A DNA stretch of 49,478 bases from Planctomycetota bacterium (lineage in GTDB: Bacteria; Planctomycetota; Planctomycetia; Pirellulales; UBA7805). Under the pieces are notes generated by a model, which saw nothing but the letters and a program-made list of their open reading frames with translations, did not search any database and was not told the origin of the DNA. Location of the stretch: NCBI GenBank assembly GCA_021413705.1, contig JAIOPX010000146.1:1-49478 (forward strand). The letters are read 5' to 3'. Made by a program: the position numbers and the translations under genes. Shown here one piece after another: positions 34,647 through 44,272 of the stretch. Position 1 is the first letter of the stretch. Each line of letters opens with the position of its first letter.

Positions 34647-35384
34647 TTACGGTGCTTGGACCGCGTCACGACCACGAGCTTCGAGATGCTCAAAGTTCGG
34701 ATAGGCCGCTATCTCGGCGACCAGACCGTCGCCAACCTGATCCTTTAGCTTGCCGAACGCAGCGGCGATCGTTTCGTTCCACTGGCCAACCTGTTGCGAC
34801 AACCATGGGGCATTTCTGTTTTCCCAGTACTCCCCTTCGTCGTAGATGTTGTCCAGGATGTTGATCTGCTTGGCATAGTCCAGCAACCGCACGACGGCCA
34901 AATGACAGCGCAAGAAGTTAGGCACCCCGCCAGCTTCTGGGTTGCTGGCATATTGTGTCTTGCAAAACGAGGACCAGCGCCAGCCAGAGAGGTTTGTACG
35001 CAGACGGCGCTTGTGGCCGCGATCCTCCGGGTCGTCGATCTCGATCGTGGCCGGGTACCGACACAAGCCGAAGTTGGCCGGCTCGCAGCCAGGTCCGGGA
35101 AAAGTCTCAAAGGCCACCAGCTCCGTGGGCACCACGGAGAAACTGTACCGGCCGTCGCTGCCAGGCAGACTCACATACTGGCCCGCCTGAATCAGCAGCC
35201 AGCGATGAGGATCGTCGTCTTTGCACTGGTTGAAATCGCACTCGGCACCGGATCGTTCGACGATCTCGCCCACCGTTTCAAAGGGCAGATCCAGAGCGCG
35301 GCGCCGCAGTCCCCCGATGAGAAAATGAGCCTGCTTAGGTTTGGAAAGGCGAGAATGCAGGGCGTAATGAATGGTTAGACCCAT
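34647..35384 (-). CDS. Unknown protein, paralogue of the gene at 32193-33290 (short form)
   Basis: 245 residues. Like the long form it carries MGLTIHY, ALDLPFE, PGPGCEPANFGLCRYP, FCKTQYAS, NFLRCHL and YPNFEHLEA, so the two arose by duplication. It lacks the insert and charged tail of the long form. It is the first gene of the minus-strand cluster, and its promoter should lie in 35385-35575, shared with the divergent HEAT gene. Function is unknown. Confidence 0.75.
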   Translation of the reverse strand: MGLTIHYALHSRLSKPKQAHFLIGGLRRRALDLPFETVGEIVERSGAECDFNQCKDDDPHRWLLIQAGQYVSLPGSDGRYSFSVVPTELVAFETFPGPGCEPANFGLCRYPATIEIDDPEDRGHKRRLRTNLSGWRWSSFCKTQYASNPEAGGVPNFLRCHLAVVRLLDYAKQINILDNIYDEGEYWENRNAPWLSQQVGQWNETIAAAFGKLKDQVGDGLVAEIAAYPNFEHLEARGRDAVQAP

Positions 35385-35575
35385 GGTGATCGTCCAATCA
35401 GATTAAGTTGTTTAGCAAAGGACTAGGCCAAAACTGCCGAATGCCTGAGGCCAGTACATTAAGGAAGAGGCGAGCTTGAGGCGGAAAGCCTTGTATTAAA
35501 AAAAGCATCCCAATATCCGCCCTTAGGCAGCGAATACCGGCTGTCCGCGGTCACGTACCCTATGGAGGCCACCCC

Positions 35576-36373
35576 ATGTCCACGTCAAAGAAACTTGCCC
35601 TTGCTGTTCTAATAACTCTCGTGGCCGCTAGTGCTTTTCCCTTTTTCAGTAGGGCCGCAACCCCTGAAAGGACACCTCAACAAACTTCCGTCGATGCGTC
35701 GCAAGTTCTCGTGGACCTCAAGAGCGAAGACCTACAGGTCCGCAAGAAGGCTGCCAGTCAGGTTCCAAACATGGGTGCCCGAGCAAAGGAAGCCGTCCCG
35801 GCCCTGGCCCGCATGTTGGAGGACAAGGAAGAGCAGTTACGCCAGACGGCTGCCAGGGCTCTTCAGCAGATCGGGCCAGATGCTAAAGAGGCACTTCCGG
35901 CCCTCACGCGGGCCCTCAATGGCGACCGGGCAATTCGCAGCACGATAATCTCAACCATGGCGCAGATGGGGCCAGAAGGCAAAGCTGCCGTCCCAGCATT
36001 GATTGAGCGACTTGAAGACGCCAACGAGCAAGTTCGACTCAGTGCGGCCGCCGCGCTGCACACGATCGGTGCTGCGGAGAAAGAGTGCCAAGCCACTCTC
36101 GTAAAACTATTGAACAGCCGCCTCCCGCAGGTACGAGCGAGTGCGGCATACCAATTCCGCGCCCATGGACCTTCGGCCAAAGACACCGTTCCAGATCTAC
36201 TTGTGGTCCTAAGAGATCAAAACACCTACGGATACGTCCGCGTCGCTGCGGCTCACGCACTCGGAAAGATTGATCCCAAGAATCCCGAAGTGACCGCCGC
36301 GCTGATCAGGGCCCTCAGCGACAAACGCAAGGGAGTGCAGAAGGCGGCGGCGGTGGCGTTGGCCAGTTCATAA
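35576..36373 (+). CDS. Secreted HEAT/PBS-lyase-type repeat protein
   Basis: 265 residues with an N-terminal signal peptide (KKLALAVLITLVAASAFPFF, cleavage near 28). From about residue 42 it is built of some six HEAT-like repeats of 37-38 residues of the form GPDAKEALPALTRAL and VRLSAAAALHTIG. Such repeats make a curved scaffold for protein binding. It would act in the periplasm or at the surface. A TATGGAGG site precedes the ATG. No catalytic domain is present. Confidence 0.82.
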   Translation: MSTSKKLALAVLITLVAASAFPFFSRAATPERTPQQTSVDASQVLVDLKSEDLQVRKKAASQVPNMGARAKEAVPALARMLEDKEEQLRQTAARALQQIGPDAKEALPALTRALNGDRAIRSTIISTMAQMGPEGKAAVPALIERLEDANEQVRLSAAAALHTIGAAEKECQATLVKLLNSRLPQVRASAAYQFRAHGPSAKDTVPDLLVVLRDQNTYGYVRVAAAHALGKIDPKNPEVTAALIRALSDKRKGVQKAAAVALASS

Positions 36374-36738
36374 CATGGCTTCCCATTGGCAGTTGTTAGG
36401 ATTAGCCGGCTATGGCTGACAAGTACGGGTAGCGCACTGTCTCCTACCATGCACCTCACCGTGCCAGGGGCTGCCATCCAACTCTGCATAATGGACGGCT
36501 CGACATAAAGACGGTAACGGAGATCTCTACATAACCAGCTTTTGACTCACAAAATTGTCGGTGTTGTTGCTATCGGTATTTTTCGAGATCATTTAGTTTC
36601 GCCTCGACGCCCAGATATTCGCTGCTTGTACCGGGTTGACCACTCGACTCATGTCAGCGAACAATAATAGAACTTCATTGACAGAACGAATTACCTTGTT
36701 GTTTGGCCTAAGCCTTTTGATGCCGACAGTTTACGCTT
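36374..36738. other. Gene-less stretch
   Basis: 365 bases with no convincing coding frame, hairpin with T-run, or repeat. It presumably holds the 3' end of the HEAT transcript and the promoter of the next gene. Confidence 0.5.
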
Positions 36739-37632
36739 ATGAAACTTGAAATGGACGCTATTGGCAAAGCCAAGTGTTACATTGCACGGATCCGAGGGCT
36801 TAGTAAATCCTATGGATTCGACCGCGAGTTCCTGAAACCGACTACTCGGAAGCCATGCGCTGTCCCGGACCAGCGGCAATCGTTTGACCTGAGTGACGGG
36901 ATATACGAAATCCAGGAAGGAACTACCCGGACGTACATTGCAGTGGTCGATGACCACCGCATCCCTATTGAGACGCGTGACATCGAAGCCGCACGCGATG
37001 CCTGTAAACGATGCGACTATGACTTGTCGCGCGTATTCGATCAGTGGGCATGCTCACCGAAATGCTCATCTGCGACCCTGGCGGGAATCGCGCAGCAAGC
37101 GACTTCGGAAAAGGTCGCGGATGCTCAGAACAGAAGTAAGAATCGACAAGCATGGGAAACTAGACAACGGAAAGCTCGCATTTCATTGATGTCGGCACGC
37201 ATGGCATTCGATGGGTCCGATCCGGTCGAAACGCGGGCCTTCCTGAAGAAGCTAGAACAGTTAGGCGCCGCCGGAGCGCTTGCAGCAGATCTTTTCCGAT
37301 GCCAGAAGTCGTCAACGCGGGCAAAGGTATACCCCGACAAGTATCGGGTTAAGGCATACAGTCGGAAAGGCGACGTAATTGAGCGTTTGTGCAAAACGCT
37401 TGCGGCATCGAGTTTGCCATGGGGATGGAAGAAGGACTCGTCGCAAAACTACGCGGAGTGGGTGCTATATGTGGACCTGTCCGAAGGGCAGGTCAGCTTT
37501 CATTCGCCAGATCGGTGGGAGGGGCCCGATTACGAAGGCGAGTGGGATTTGCAGCGCGAGAGCGAGTCTCGAATCCTAAGCTACTGTGATAGCATTTTAT
37601 CAAACTGCTCCGCAGCTTCAACACAAACTTGA
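36739..37632 (+). CDS. Conserved hypothetical protein
   Basis: 297 residues, no signal peptide. The N-terminal part has a possible zinc site with C90, C93, C106 and C110 (KRCDYD, WACSPKCSS). The C-terminal 110 residues form a distinct module: AKVYPDKYRVKAYSRKGDVIERL, then LPWGWKKDSSQNYAEWVLYVDL, SEGQVSFHSPDRWEGPDYEGEWD and an RILSYCD end. I recall this C-terminal pattern from phage-associated hypothetical proteins. Function is unknown. Confidence 0.7.
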   Translation: MKLEMDAIGKAKCYIARIRGLSKSYGFDREFLKPTTRKPCAVPDQRQSFDLSDGIYEIQEGTTRTYIAVVDDHRIPIETRDIEAARDACKRCDYDLSRVFDQWACSPKCSSATLAGIAQQATSEKVADAQNRSKNRQAWETRQRKARISLMSARMAFDGSDPVETRAFLKKLEQLGAAGALAADLFRCQKSSTRAKVYPDKYRVKAYSRKGDVIERLCKTLAASSLPWGWKKDSSQNYAEWVLYVDLSEGQVSFHSPDRWEGPDYEGEWDLQRESESRILSYCDSILSNCSAASTQT

Positions 37633-37710
37633 GAATGACCAAATCACGACATCACACCGCACCACCCTGCAATTGCCGGGACGTTCACCGACTCATTGGT
37701 TAGCGGTAAT

Positions 37711-37941
37711 TCAGTTATCCGATGGCTTGAGGCTAACCTTCCGCCGTTTTGAGCCACTTTCTGCGCGAGTGTGGAAAGCAGAGGAAGAGGCTGCCGAGTA
37801 TGGCGGTGACTCACGATACGACCACCGGATGCGCCCACACGAATCGCGAAATCCGAGATTGCAATCCGGGATTGCAACCGCCTTTAGTTTGATTAGAATT
37901 ACTTTCTCAAAGACTGCCTGTTCAGGCATTGAACTATCCAC
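37711..37941 (-). pseudogene. Possible gene remnant sharing its C-terminus with the AAA ATPase
   Basis: A minus-strand frame of 76 codons ends with ESGSKRRKVSLKPSDN. The AAA ATPase at 42668-44152 ends ESGSKRRKVSLKPSEN. The rest of the frame shows no similarity to that ATPase and no good ribosome site. It is probably a displaced 3' end in the gap 37633-37965, or a dispersed repeat that both loci captured. Confidence 0.45.
37724..37762. repeat. 39-bp dispersed repeat, copy 1
   Basis: GGCTTGAGGCTAACC...CCACTTTCT matches 42681-42719 at 37 of 39 positions in the same orientation. The other copy is the 3' end of the AAA gene. Confidence 0.85.
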
Positions 37942-37965
37942 TGGGCACTTCTAGGAGATGTTGTG

Positions 37966-38367
37966 ATGGTTGTTGGCACCCGGGACCGCATTCTGTTCGT
38001 TGATGATGACCGCTCGTCTCGGTGGCTAATGAAGCAACTCCTAGGCCGTTGGGGTTACTCCGTGGATGTGGCAGGATCGAGCCAGGAAGCGCTGGAACTA
38101 ATAGAAGAAAGGGACTTTGTGCTGGCGATTATGGATTTTGCGATGCCAGAGACAGACGGTGTGGAGCTTTTTCGCCGACTGCGTGAATTACGGCCGAGAC
38201 TGCGCGGCATTTGCCTCACGGGTTACGCGACTCCCGCTATGCGCCAAGCAGTATTGGAGGAAGGTCTGGAGTTGGTATTGGAGAAGCCAGTGGTATTGGA
38301 AGAATTGGCCCCCATCTTGCAGCACGCTCTCTGGCAGAGCGCGACTCAACATGCCGCTGTCCAATAG
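37966..38367 (+). CDS. Single-domain response regulator
   Basis: 133 residues from the ATG at 37966, eight bases after AGGAG; a GTG just before is possible. A CheY-like receiver: ILFVDDDRSS with the acidic pair, the phosphoacceptor Asp in IMDFAMPETDG, TGYA and the EKPV lysine. There is no output domain, so it signals by protein contact. It lies about 190 bases upstream of a hybrid histidine kinase, its likely partner. Confidence 0.88.
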   Translation: MVVGTRDRILFVDDDRSSRWLMKQLLGRWGYSVDVAGSSQEALELIEERDFVLAIMDFAMPETDGVELFRRLRELRPRLRGICLTGYATPAMRQAVLEEGLELVLEKPVVLEELAPILQHALWQSATQHAAVQ

Positions 38368-38555
38368 TTGAAACGACTAACACCGTTAAGCTAACGGGGT
38401 TAAAGATTCCCCACTTCCATTTTTCCGTGAACTGACGGACGAGCTTTTGGTGCCCCATTGTAAGCGGTTGTGTGCGGGCACTTACGGCTTTCTTGCCGCG
38501 TGATAGGCAAGTGGAACGCGCTGGCTACGACGAAGCTGCGAATACGGAGTTTTCC

Positions 38556-40916
38556 ATGCCCCCGTCAGACGCGACAGCTTGTCCTCGCACAGTGCGTTGG
38601 GTGCCTCCTGCTTTAGGCGCCCTTGCGCTGATCATAGGAGTGACGACGCTGACCGGGTGGGCCACCGATACGCCCCGGTTGACCAACTGGGGAGGCCATG
38701 GGATCTCCATGCAGCCCAATGCGGCGTTGGCTCTGACCAGCATGGGCGCCGCGCTGTTGTTCTTGGCTATTCGACGTTACAAATTAGTTTTTGGGTTGGG
38801 AGCATTGGTGGCGGGGATGGGGGGAGCCACGTTCTTCCAGCATCTTTCAGGCATCAATTTGGGGATCGACACCCTGCTGTTTTCCAAGCCTTGGGGAGAT
38901 ACGGCTACCACGGCAGTAGGCCGAATGGGACCGCCGGCTTCGCTTTCCCTGTTTCTGCTCGGTAGCGGTGTCATGCTCGCTCTTGGCTCGCCGGGCAGCC
39001 GTGGGCGTGGACTGGCGGCTGGCTTGGCACTCGCTGCTTCCTGTATCGCTTTACATGCCATCATCGCGTACCTGTTTCGCGCCGATACTCTTTACACGCT
39101 ACCCAGACTTACTGGGATTGCACTGCCAACGGCGATAGTTCTGATGGCGCTGGCCGTGGGACTTTTGGCCTCCCTGCCCGACCGGCAGCCGGTGCGAACC
39201 CTCTTGGAAAATAGCGGTGCAGGTCTCTTAGCGCGCCGGGCAGTGCCGTTAATTGTCGCGCTTCCGCTGGTCGCCGGCTGGTTACGCCTTCGGGGGCAGA
39301 CAGCTGGCTATTACGATACGGGCACCGGGACCGCCCTGCTGACTTTCGCGATGATCGCCATGATGTGCGCGGTGCTGTGGTGGGGGGTAGCGGTCGTGAG
39401 CAAGCACGAGCGTGCCTTAGTGGCCGTGAACGAGGCCAAGATTCACGCCGACATGGTGCTGGGCGGCGCCCGTGATCTGTTTATCGTGGTCGACCGCGAT
39501 TGGAAACATACCTATACCAACGATCGAGTATCGGAAATATCGGACATTCCCCGGCAGCGGTTAATCGGGCGGATTTTGTGGGAAGTATTCCCGGCGACGG
39601 TAGGGACTCCGTTGGAAGCCGCCGCACGGCGCGTGATGGAGCAACGCGAACCAGAAACACTTGAATACTTTTACGAACCCTGGAAACGCTGGTTCGACAC
39701 GCGTATTTATCCCACGCAGCCCGGCGGCATCGCCATTTTCGCATTAGAGGTCACCACCCGTATTCAGGCGGAACAGGCGGTTAGGGAGGCAGATCGTCGC
39801 AAGGACGAGTTCCTGGCTACATTAGCACACGAACTGCGCAATCCTCTGGCGCCGATCTGCGGTGCCGTCGAACTCATGAAGCAGGCAGAAGGAGATCGCG
39901 ATCTCGTTCGCCAGAGTCGCGAGATGCTGGAGCGGCAAACAACACAATTAGTAAGACTCGTGGACGATTTGCTGGATGTGAGCCGCATCACCCGCGACAA
40001 GCTCGATCTTCGCAAGCAGCGGGTCGACCTCTCCTCGGTGATTGGCCACGCCGTCGAGAGTTGCACGGCCCAAGTCCAGAGGGCCGGGCATCACCTGACG
40101 GTCGAACTGCCGCGCGAACCGGTGGGCTTAGAAGCAGATCCAGCGCGATTGGCCCAAGTGTTCAGCAATCTACTTCACAATGCCTGCAAATACACGGAAC
40201 GAGGTGGCCAAATCTCGATTGTGGCCGAACGTCAAGGAACTGAAGTCGTGGTCACGGTGTCCGATTCGGGGGTCGGCATTCCGGCCGACATGCTGCCCAA
40301 GGTCTTTGAGCTATTCACACAGGTTGACCGTTCCTTGGAGCGGTCGCAGGGGGGCCTGGGAATCGGCCTGACACTGGCAAAACGGCTCATTGAGATGCAC
40401 CACGGGTCCATTACGGTCGAAAGCGATGGGGCAGGTCAAGGCAGTCGATTCACGGTGCGATTGCCCGTAGCGATTGAAACGGTCGTCACCGAAAACTCCC
40501 AGCGGCCTGAAGTAGCAGATCCCCCAGCAAAGCCTAAACGCATTTTGGTGGTTGATGATAACCAGGACGCGGCAAGCATGCTCGCCAAATTACTGAGCCT
40601 CGGCGGCCATGAAACCCGCGTTGTATTGGACGGCCTCGCAGCGGTGGAAGTGGCCGCGTCGTACCAGCCAGAGATCGTTTTTCTTGACATCGGTCTTCCC
40701 AAGATGAATGGCTACGAAGTCTGTCGTACGATCCGAGAGCAATCCCAGGGACGAAGGATACTGATTATTGCCCTCAGTGGTTGGGGACGGGAGGAAGACC
40801 GTGCGCGGTCCAAGGAAGCGGGGTTTGATGAGCACCTGATCAAGCCCGTCGAGTATCAGACCGTCATCAAGTTGTTGAGCGTTGAAGCAGACAAATCGCA
40901 CGCCCGAGTCTTTTAG
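38556..40916 (+). CDS. Membrane hybrid sensor histidine kinase
   Basis: 786 residues from the ATG at 38556, which has a CGGAG site; a GTG at 38472 would add 28 residues. Several membrane helices fill about residues 15-295 (a MASE-like sensor). A PAS domain follows (DLFIVVDRDWKHTYTND). Then come HisKA with H425 (LAHELRNPL), an HATPase domain with N (HNACKYT), DSGVGIP and GLGIGLTLAK boxes, and a receiver domain (VVDDNQDAA, FLDIGLPKMNG, IKPVE). It phosphorylates itself and relays to its receiver, and perhaps to the regulator upstream. The signal sensed is unknown. Confidence 0.9.
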   Translation: MPPSDATACPRTVRWVPPALGALALIIGVTTLTGWATDTPRLTNWGGHGISMQPNAALALTSMGAALLFLAIRRYKLVFGLGALVAGMGGATFFQHLSGINLGIDTLLFSKPWGDTATTAVGRMGPPASLSLFLLGSGVMLALGSPGSRGRGLAAGLALAASCIALHAIIAYLFRADTLYTLPRLTGIALPTAIVLMALAVGLLASLPDRQPVRTLLENSGAGLLARRAVPLIVALPLVAGWLRLRGQTAGYYDTGTGTALLTFAMIAMMCAVLWWGVAVVSKHERALVAVNEAKIHADMVLGGARDLFIVVDRDWKHTYTNDRVSEISDIPRQRLIGRILWEVFPATVGTPLEAAARRVMEQREPETLEYFYEPWKRWFDTRIYPTQPGGIAIFALEVTTRIQAEQAVREADRRKDEFLATLAHELRNPLAPICGAVELMKQAEGDRDLVRQSREMLERQTTQLVRLVDDLLDVSRITRDKLDLRKQRVDLSSVIGHAVESCTAQVQRAGHHLTVELPREPVGLEADPARLAQVFSNLLHNACKYTERGGQISIVAERQGTEVVVTVSDSGVGIPADMLPKVFELFTQVDRSLERSQGGLGIGLTLAKRLIEMHHGSITVESDGAGQGSRFTVRLPVAIETVVTENSQRPEVADPPAKPKRILVVDDNQDAASMLAKLLSLGGHETRVVLDGLAAVEVAASYQPEIVFLDIGLPKMNGYEVCRTIREQSQGRRILIIALSGWGREEDRARSKEAGFDEHLIKPVEYQTVIKLLSVEADKSHARVF

Positions 40917-40974
40917 TCTTCGGCTGGTGGAGTGGCGACATTCACGGCGGAAACTGCGCCTGAAACTCCCGCTG

Positions 40975-42231
40975 TTATCTCTGTACGCCGTCGCCCGGAG
41001 TTTTCTGTCCGGCGGCCGTCCGCAACTTATTACGGATGTCATTAGCGGGTGTGGATGCCTTTAGTATGCTCTGCTCAGCGGGCGGCTCAGTTTCCCCAGC
41101 ACCTTGGTTTACCAGCAGACTGTCCGATTTGGACTTACCTGGGTCAGAATAATCGACCCTTTGCGCAACTTTGCCAGCAATGTTCCACCAGACCCATTTG
41201 CCTTGCGGAACGTCTTTTACCAATTCGCCCTGAATTGACTTCTGGCCATTGGCGTGGAACCAAGACCAGCGGCCGTGGCGCTGACCATCAGAGTAGGTTC
41301 CCTCAACCGCCTTTTGACCATTGGCATAATACCAATGATGTATGCCCACAGGCTGATCTTTCGCATACGTTCCCTGAGTGTGAAGCTGGCCGTTGGAATG
41401 CCATGTCTTGGATTCCCCATGACGCTGAGCTTTGCCCACTGTCGCAGACTGGGCTAGCGTCGCATTCCACCAATCGTCTGCGGCCTGCAACTCTTGCTTC
41501 GCGAACAGGTACACCTCGTCTGACTTCTTCTGTTGGCTGTCCGTGTAGTATTCGATTTTGTGCCCCAGCTTACAGCCCGCCTGGTACGTCTCCTTCGTCG
41601 TCAATTGGCCAGCGGCGGTCCAGTCGCAGACGGTGCCGTCGAGATCGTTGTTAAGATAGTGCGACTCTTGCATCTTGCGGCCATTGGCGTACCACGAGGT
41701 CCACGACCCGTGGCGACGTCCATCGAGGTAATGCCACTCACTGATCTTGTGCTGACGCGCATCGTAGATCGTCCAGCACCCGTGGAGCTTGCCCCTGGAA
41801 AACTCCGCCTGCGAGACAAACGGCCCTTGGTATTCGCGATACGGCATTTCATTTAGGAGAGGAACCTCGGCCGGCAAATAACAACCAGTCCAAACACCGT
41901 GCCGCTCGCCGTCCCGATATTGCCCCTCGGCGACGACGATGCCCTTTTCGTCCCACATCTTCCATAGACCATGATTCACATAATTATCTTCGCGGTCACG
42001 GACGACTTCCCGTTCCAGCTTGATCCGGCCGTCTGCAAAGCGCTCGCGAATGAACTCAACCGCGGGATCGCTGGCAGCGGCAGCAGCGGCTTGTGTCGAT
42101 ACCGTCGCGGGAGTGGATGTTCCTTTTGCTCCGGCCGCAGGTTGGTTTTCAGCGTGAGAGGAGGCTGGTAGCACAAATCCCACGAACAACGCAGCGGCAC
42201 AGAATCGCCAATGGAGAGCGGAGGGTACCAT
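40975..42231 (-). CDS. Exported MORN-repeat-variant protein
   Basis: 418 residues with a signal peptide (about 1-27, ending PASSHA). From about 60 it carries some ten MORN-variant repeats such as DGERHGVWTGCY, DGRRHGSWTSWYANGRK and SNGQLHTQGTY. These repeats form beta-strand ladders of unclear role in bacteria and are common in Bacteroidetes and planctomycetes. The C-terminal 40 residues are low-complexity. It converges with the kinase gene. Confidence 0.85.
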   Translation of the reverse strand: MVPSALHWRFCAAALFVGFVLPASSHAENQPAAGAKGTSTPATVSTQAAAAAASDPAVEFIRERFADGRIKLEREVVRDREDNYVNHGLWKMWDEKGIVVAEGQYRDGERHGVWTGCYLPAEVPLLNEMPYREYQGPFVSQAEFSRGKLHGCWTIYDARQHKISEWHYLDGRRHGSWTSWYANGRKMQESHYLNNDLDGTVCDWTAAGQLTTKETYQAGCKLGHKIEYYTDSQQKKSDEVYLFAKQELQAADDWWNATLAQSATVGKAQRHGESKTWHSNGQLHTQGTYAKDQPVGIHHWYYANGQKAVEGTYSDGQRHGRWSWFHANGQKSIQGELVKDVPQGKWVWWNIAGKVAQRVDYSDPGKSKSDSLLVNQGAGETEPPAEQSILKASTPANDIRNKLRTAAGQKTPGDGVQR

Positions 42232-42494
42232 TCAGATTCCCTTCTGAACGATTAGGAGAGAGTTGGCGGGCGCAGCCCAAGCAACGAGTACCGAGCGAAG
42301 CGCGTCCCTGCGCATGCTCTACCTGCCTGCCCTACCATCAGAGATCGGTAGGGCCTTGTCAGTATCCTCCATGTTCTTGCCTAACCTCGCACAAATACCG
42401 CAGCCGATACAGGCCGCAAACTTTCTCTCCGGGCCGTTGCCGTTCTGAACCGTCAACAATCCTCCGGGGGAGTGCTGCCACTAGTAATACTCAT
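42232..42494. other. Gene-less stretch, upstream region of the MORN gene
   Basis: Together with the terminator and its flank up to 42667 this makes 436 bases without a gene. The part next to 42231 must hold the MORN promoter; nothing else was seen. Confidence 0.45.
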
Positions 42495-42535
42495 AAAAAA
42501 TCAGCCCGGCGAACAGATAATCTGCACGCCGAGCC
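42495..42535 (-). terminator. Intrinsic terminator downstream of the AAA ATPase
   Basis: On the minus strand GGCTCGGCG (42535-42527) pairs with CGCCGGGCT (42511-42503, two wobbles) and is followed by GA and six T (42500-42495). It lies about 130 bases after the ATPase stop. Confidence 0.75.
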
Positions 42536-42667
42536 TAGTGACCTGGGGGGCAGAACCAAGTCACAAAAGAACTTTATTGCGGCATCCCTCCCTGACAAGC
42601 ACGGATTGCCGCAACTCCTTTATTTCTTGGCATTGCGACCGCCCCCGAGGACGACATTCCTATTTAG

Positions 42668-44152
42668 TCAATTCTCACTCGGCTTGAGGCTGACCTTCCG
42701 CCGCTTTGAGCCACTTTCTACCCGCTGGTACACCCCGGCCCGGTCAGCATCCAAACAACGGCCGCTGGCCCAGTTGCGCAACCGTTCGACGGTCTCGCCC
42801 GCGGTTACGGCGATCGGTACCACATTCTGCGCCGCGGCTGAGAGTGGCACGTCGAGCAGAGCTGCCAAGCGGCAGCAGGCTCGCACTTCGGCCCCTGTCC
42901 AGTTGTCATCGTGGGGCCGCTGCTGGCTCGGGTCCAGGCCAAACAAACTGCTATAGATGTCCCAGATCTTCTGTCGCTGCTCAGCCGTGGGCAGGTCCAT
43001 AAAGAACACGCCGTCAAACCGCTCAGCTCGGGCAAACTCGGGCGGCAGCTTGGAAATGTCGTTGCAGGTCGCAACCACGAACACGTCCGACTCGTGATCG
43101 TTGAGCCAGGTCAAAAAGGTGCCAAAGAGCCGGGCTGTCACACCACTGTCGGTCTGACCGGAACTGGCCACGCCGGAAAGGCCCTTTTCCACTTCATCCA
43201 AGTACAACACGCACGGCGCCATCGCATCCGCGATTCGCAGGGCTTGGCGGATATTGCCCTCAGTGGAACCCACAAGCGACCCCATCAGGCTGCCGATGTC
43301 CAGGCAGAGTGTAGGCCGGCCCGCTTCGTTCCCTAGCGCTTTAGCAAAGGCCGACTTGCCGCAACCCGGAGGGGACAGCAACATCACGCCGCGCGGACGC
43401 CGCAGGGGATCCGGGCTTCCCTGCCGGCGCATCGCTCTCAAGCAAAACGCTTTAATGGCATCCAAACCCCCCAGGTCGGCAAACCGCTCGCTGCCGCGAT
43501 GCAGCGACACGAGGCCGCTTTTCTTTAGCAGTTGCGACTTCAATTCCCAGATGGTTTCGGGATGGATCCCCTGGTGACGCACCAAGCTCAAGGCAAAGGC
43601 ATTTTCGGCCTCGAAACGGGTCAGGCCGCAGGCAGAGTCCAATATCGACGCCAGCGCATCGCCGCCCGGTAGTTCACCTTCCTCCGTGGCCACGCCGCGG
43701 GCGATCTCGCCTAGCTGGTCACGATCAGGCAGAGGGTGTTCCGCGACGACAAACAATTTTTCCAATTCGACGGGCAATTGCACGACGGGGGAGAGGACCA
43801 CGATGAACGTGCGGGTGACCTTTCCTTCCTGGATTTGGCGGGCAAGCGCCTGGACGATTTCGGCCGAATTGAGGAACCGGTGGAAGTTCACCAGGACCAG
43901 CAGGGCAGTCCCTTCCGGTGAAGCCATCGCACTGACGGCGCGAATCGCCGCCAACGGGTCGTTCCCGCCAGCCGGCTGTCCCTGACCGGGGATTTGGAGA
44001 CCCTGGTCAACGTCCCAAGTGGCCAACCGCCAATCCTCCTGTTTGCACAGGCCGGCGATCTCCGTCAGGGCATCCTGGTGCTCGTGAGACTCAATCCAGA
44101 TGCCCGTAAAAGCAGCCCGGATGTATTCTGAAAGTTTGTTCGCTAAGATCAC
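42668..44152 (-). CDS. AAA+ ATPase of Ycf46 type
   Basis: 494 residues from a GTG with AAAGGAG upstream. The first 210 residues are a degenerate ATPase-like N-domain (LVLVNFHRFLN, FIVVLSP) as in Ycf46 proteins. The AAA+ core has Walker A SPPGCGKS (260-267), Walker B VLYLDEVEKG (D319, E320), sensor TCN and an RAERFDGVFF arginine region. Ycf46 is an AAA protein of chloroplasts and cyanobacteria with poorly known function. The last residues (ESGSKRRKVSLKPSEN) lie in a dispersed repeat. A Ycf35-like (DUF1257) gene lies 0.7 kb upstream on the same strand. Confidence 0.88.
   Translation of the reverse strand: MILANKLSEYIRAAFTGIWIESHEHQDALTEIAGLCKQEDWRLATWDVDQGLQIPGQGQPAGGNDPLAAIRAVSAMASPEGTALLVLVNFHRFLNSAEIVQALARQIQEGKVTRTFIVVLSPVVQLPVELEKLFVVAEHPLPDRDQLGEIARGVATEEGELPGGDALASILDSACGLTRFEAENAFALSLVRHQGIHPETIWELKSQLLKKSGLVSLHRGSERFADLGGLDAIKAFCLRAMRRQGSPDPLRRPRGVMLLSPPGCGKSAFAKALGNEAGRPTLCLDIGSLMGSLVGSTEGNIRQALRIADAMAPCVLYLDEVEKGLSGVASSGQTDSGVTARLFGTFLTWLNDHESDVFVVATCNDISKLPPEFARAERFDGVFFMDLPTAEQRQKIWDIYSSLFGLDPSQQRPHDDNWTGAEVRACCRLAALLDVPLSAAAQNVVPIAVTAGETVERLRNWASGRCLDADRAGVYQRVESGSKRRKVSLKPSEN
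42681..42719. repeat. 39-bp dispersed repeat, copy 2
   Basis: Matches 37724-37762 at 37 of 39 positions. Here it encodes the C-terminus of the AAA ATPase on the minus strand. Confidence 0.85.
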
Positions 44153-44272
44153 GGTTGGCTCCTTTGGGGAGGTCAGTCGATGACCCGACCGCTCCCGTTT
44201 GTTAAAGTGGGGCTGGGTGTTTTGGGGCGAAGTACCTGACGTTAGACTGACGCATTACGCTTGAGGTGCCCG

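Noticed and set aside
38381-38397. CCGTTA...TAACGG hairpin as a terminator after the response regulator
   Set aside because: Stem of only six pairs and no T-run; left as unproven.
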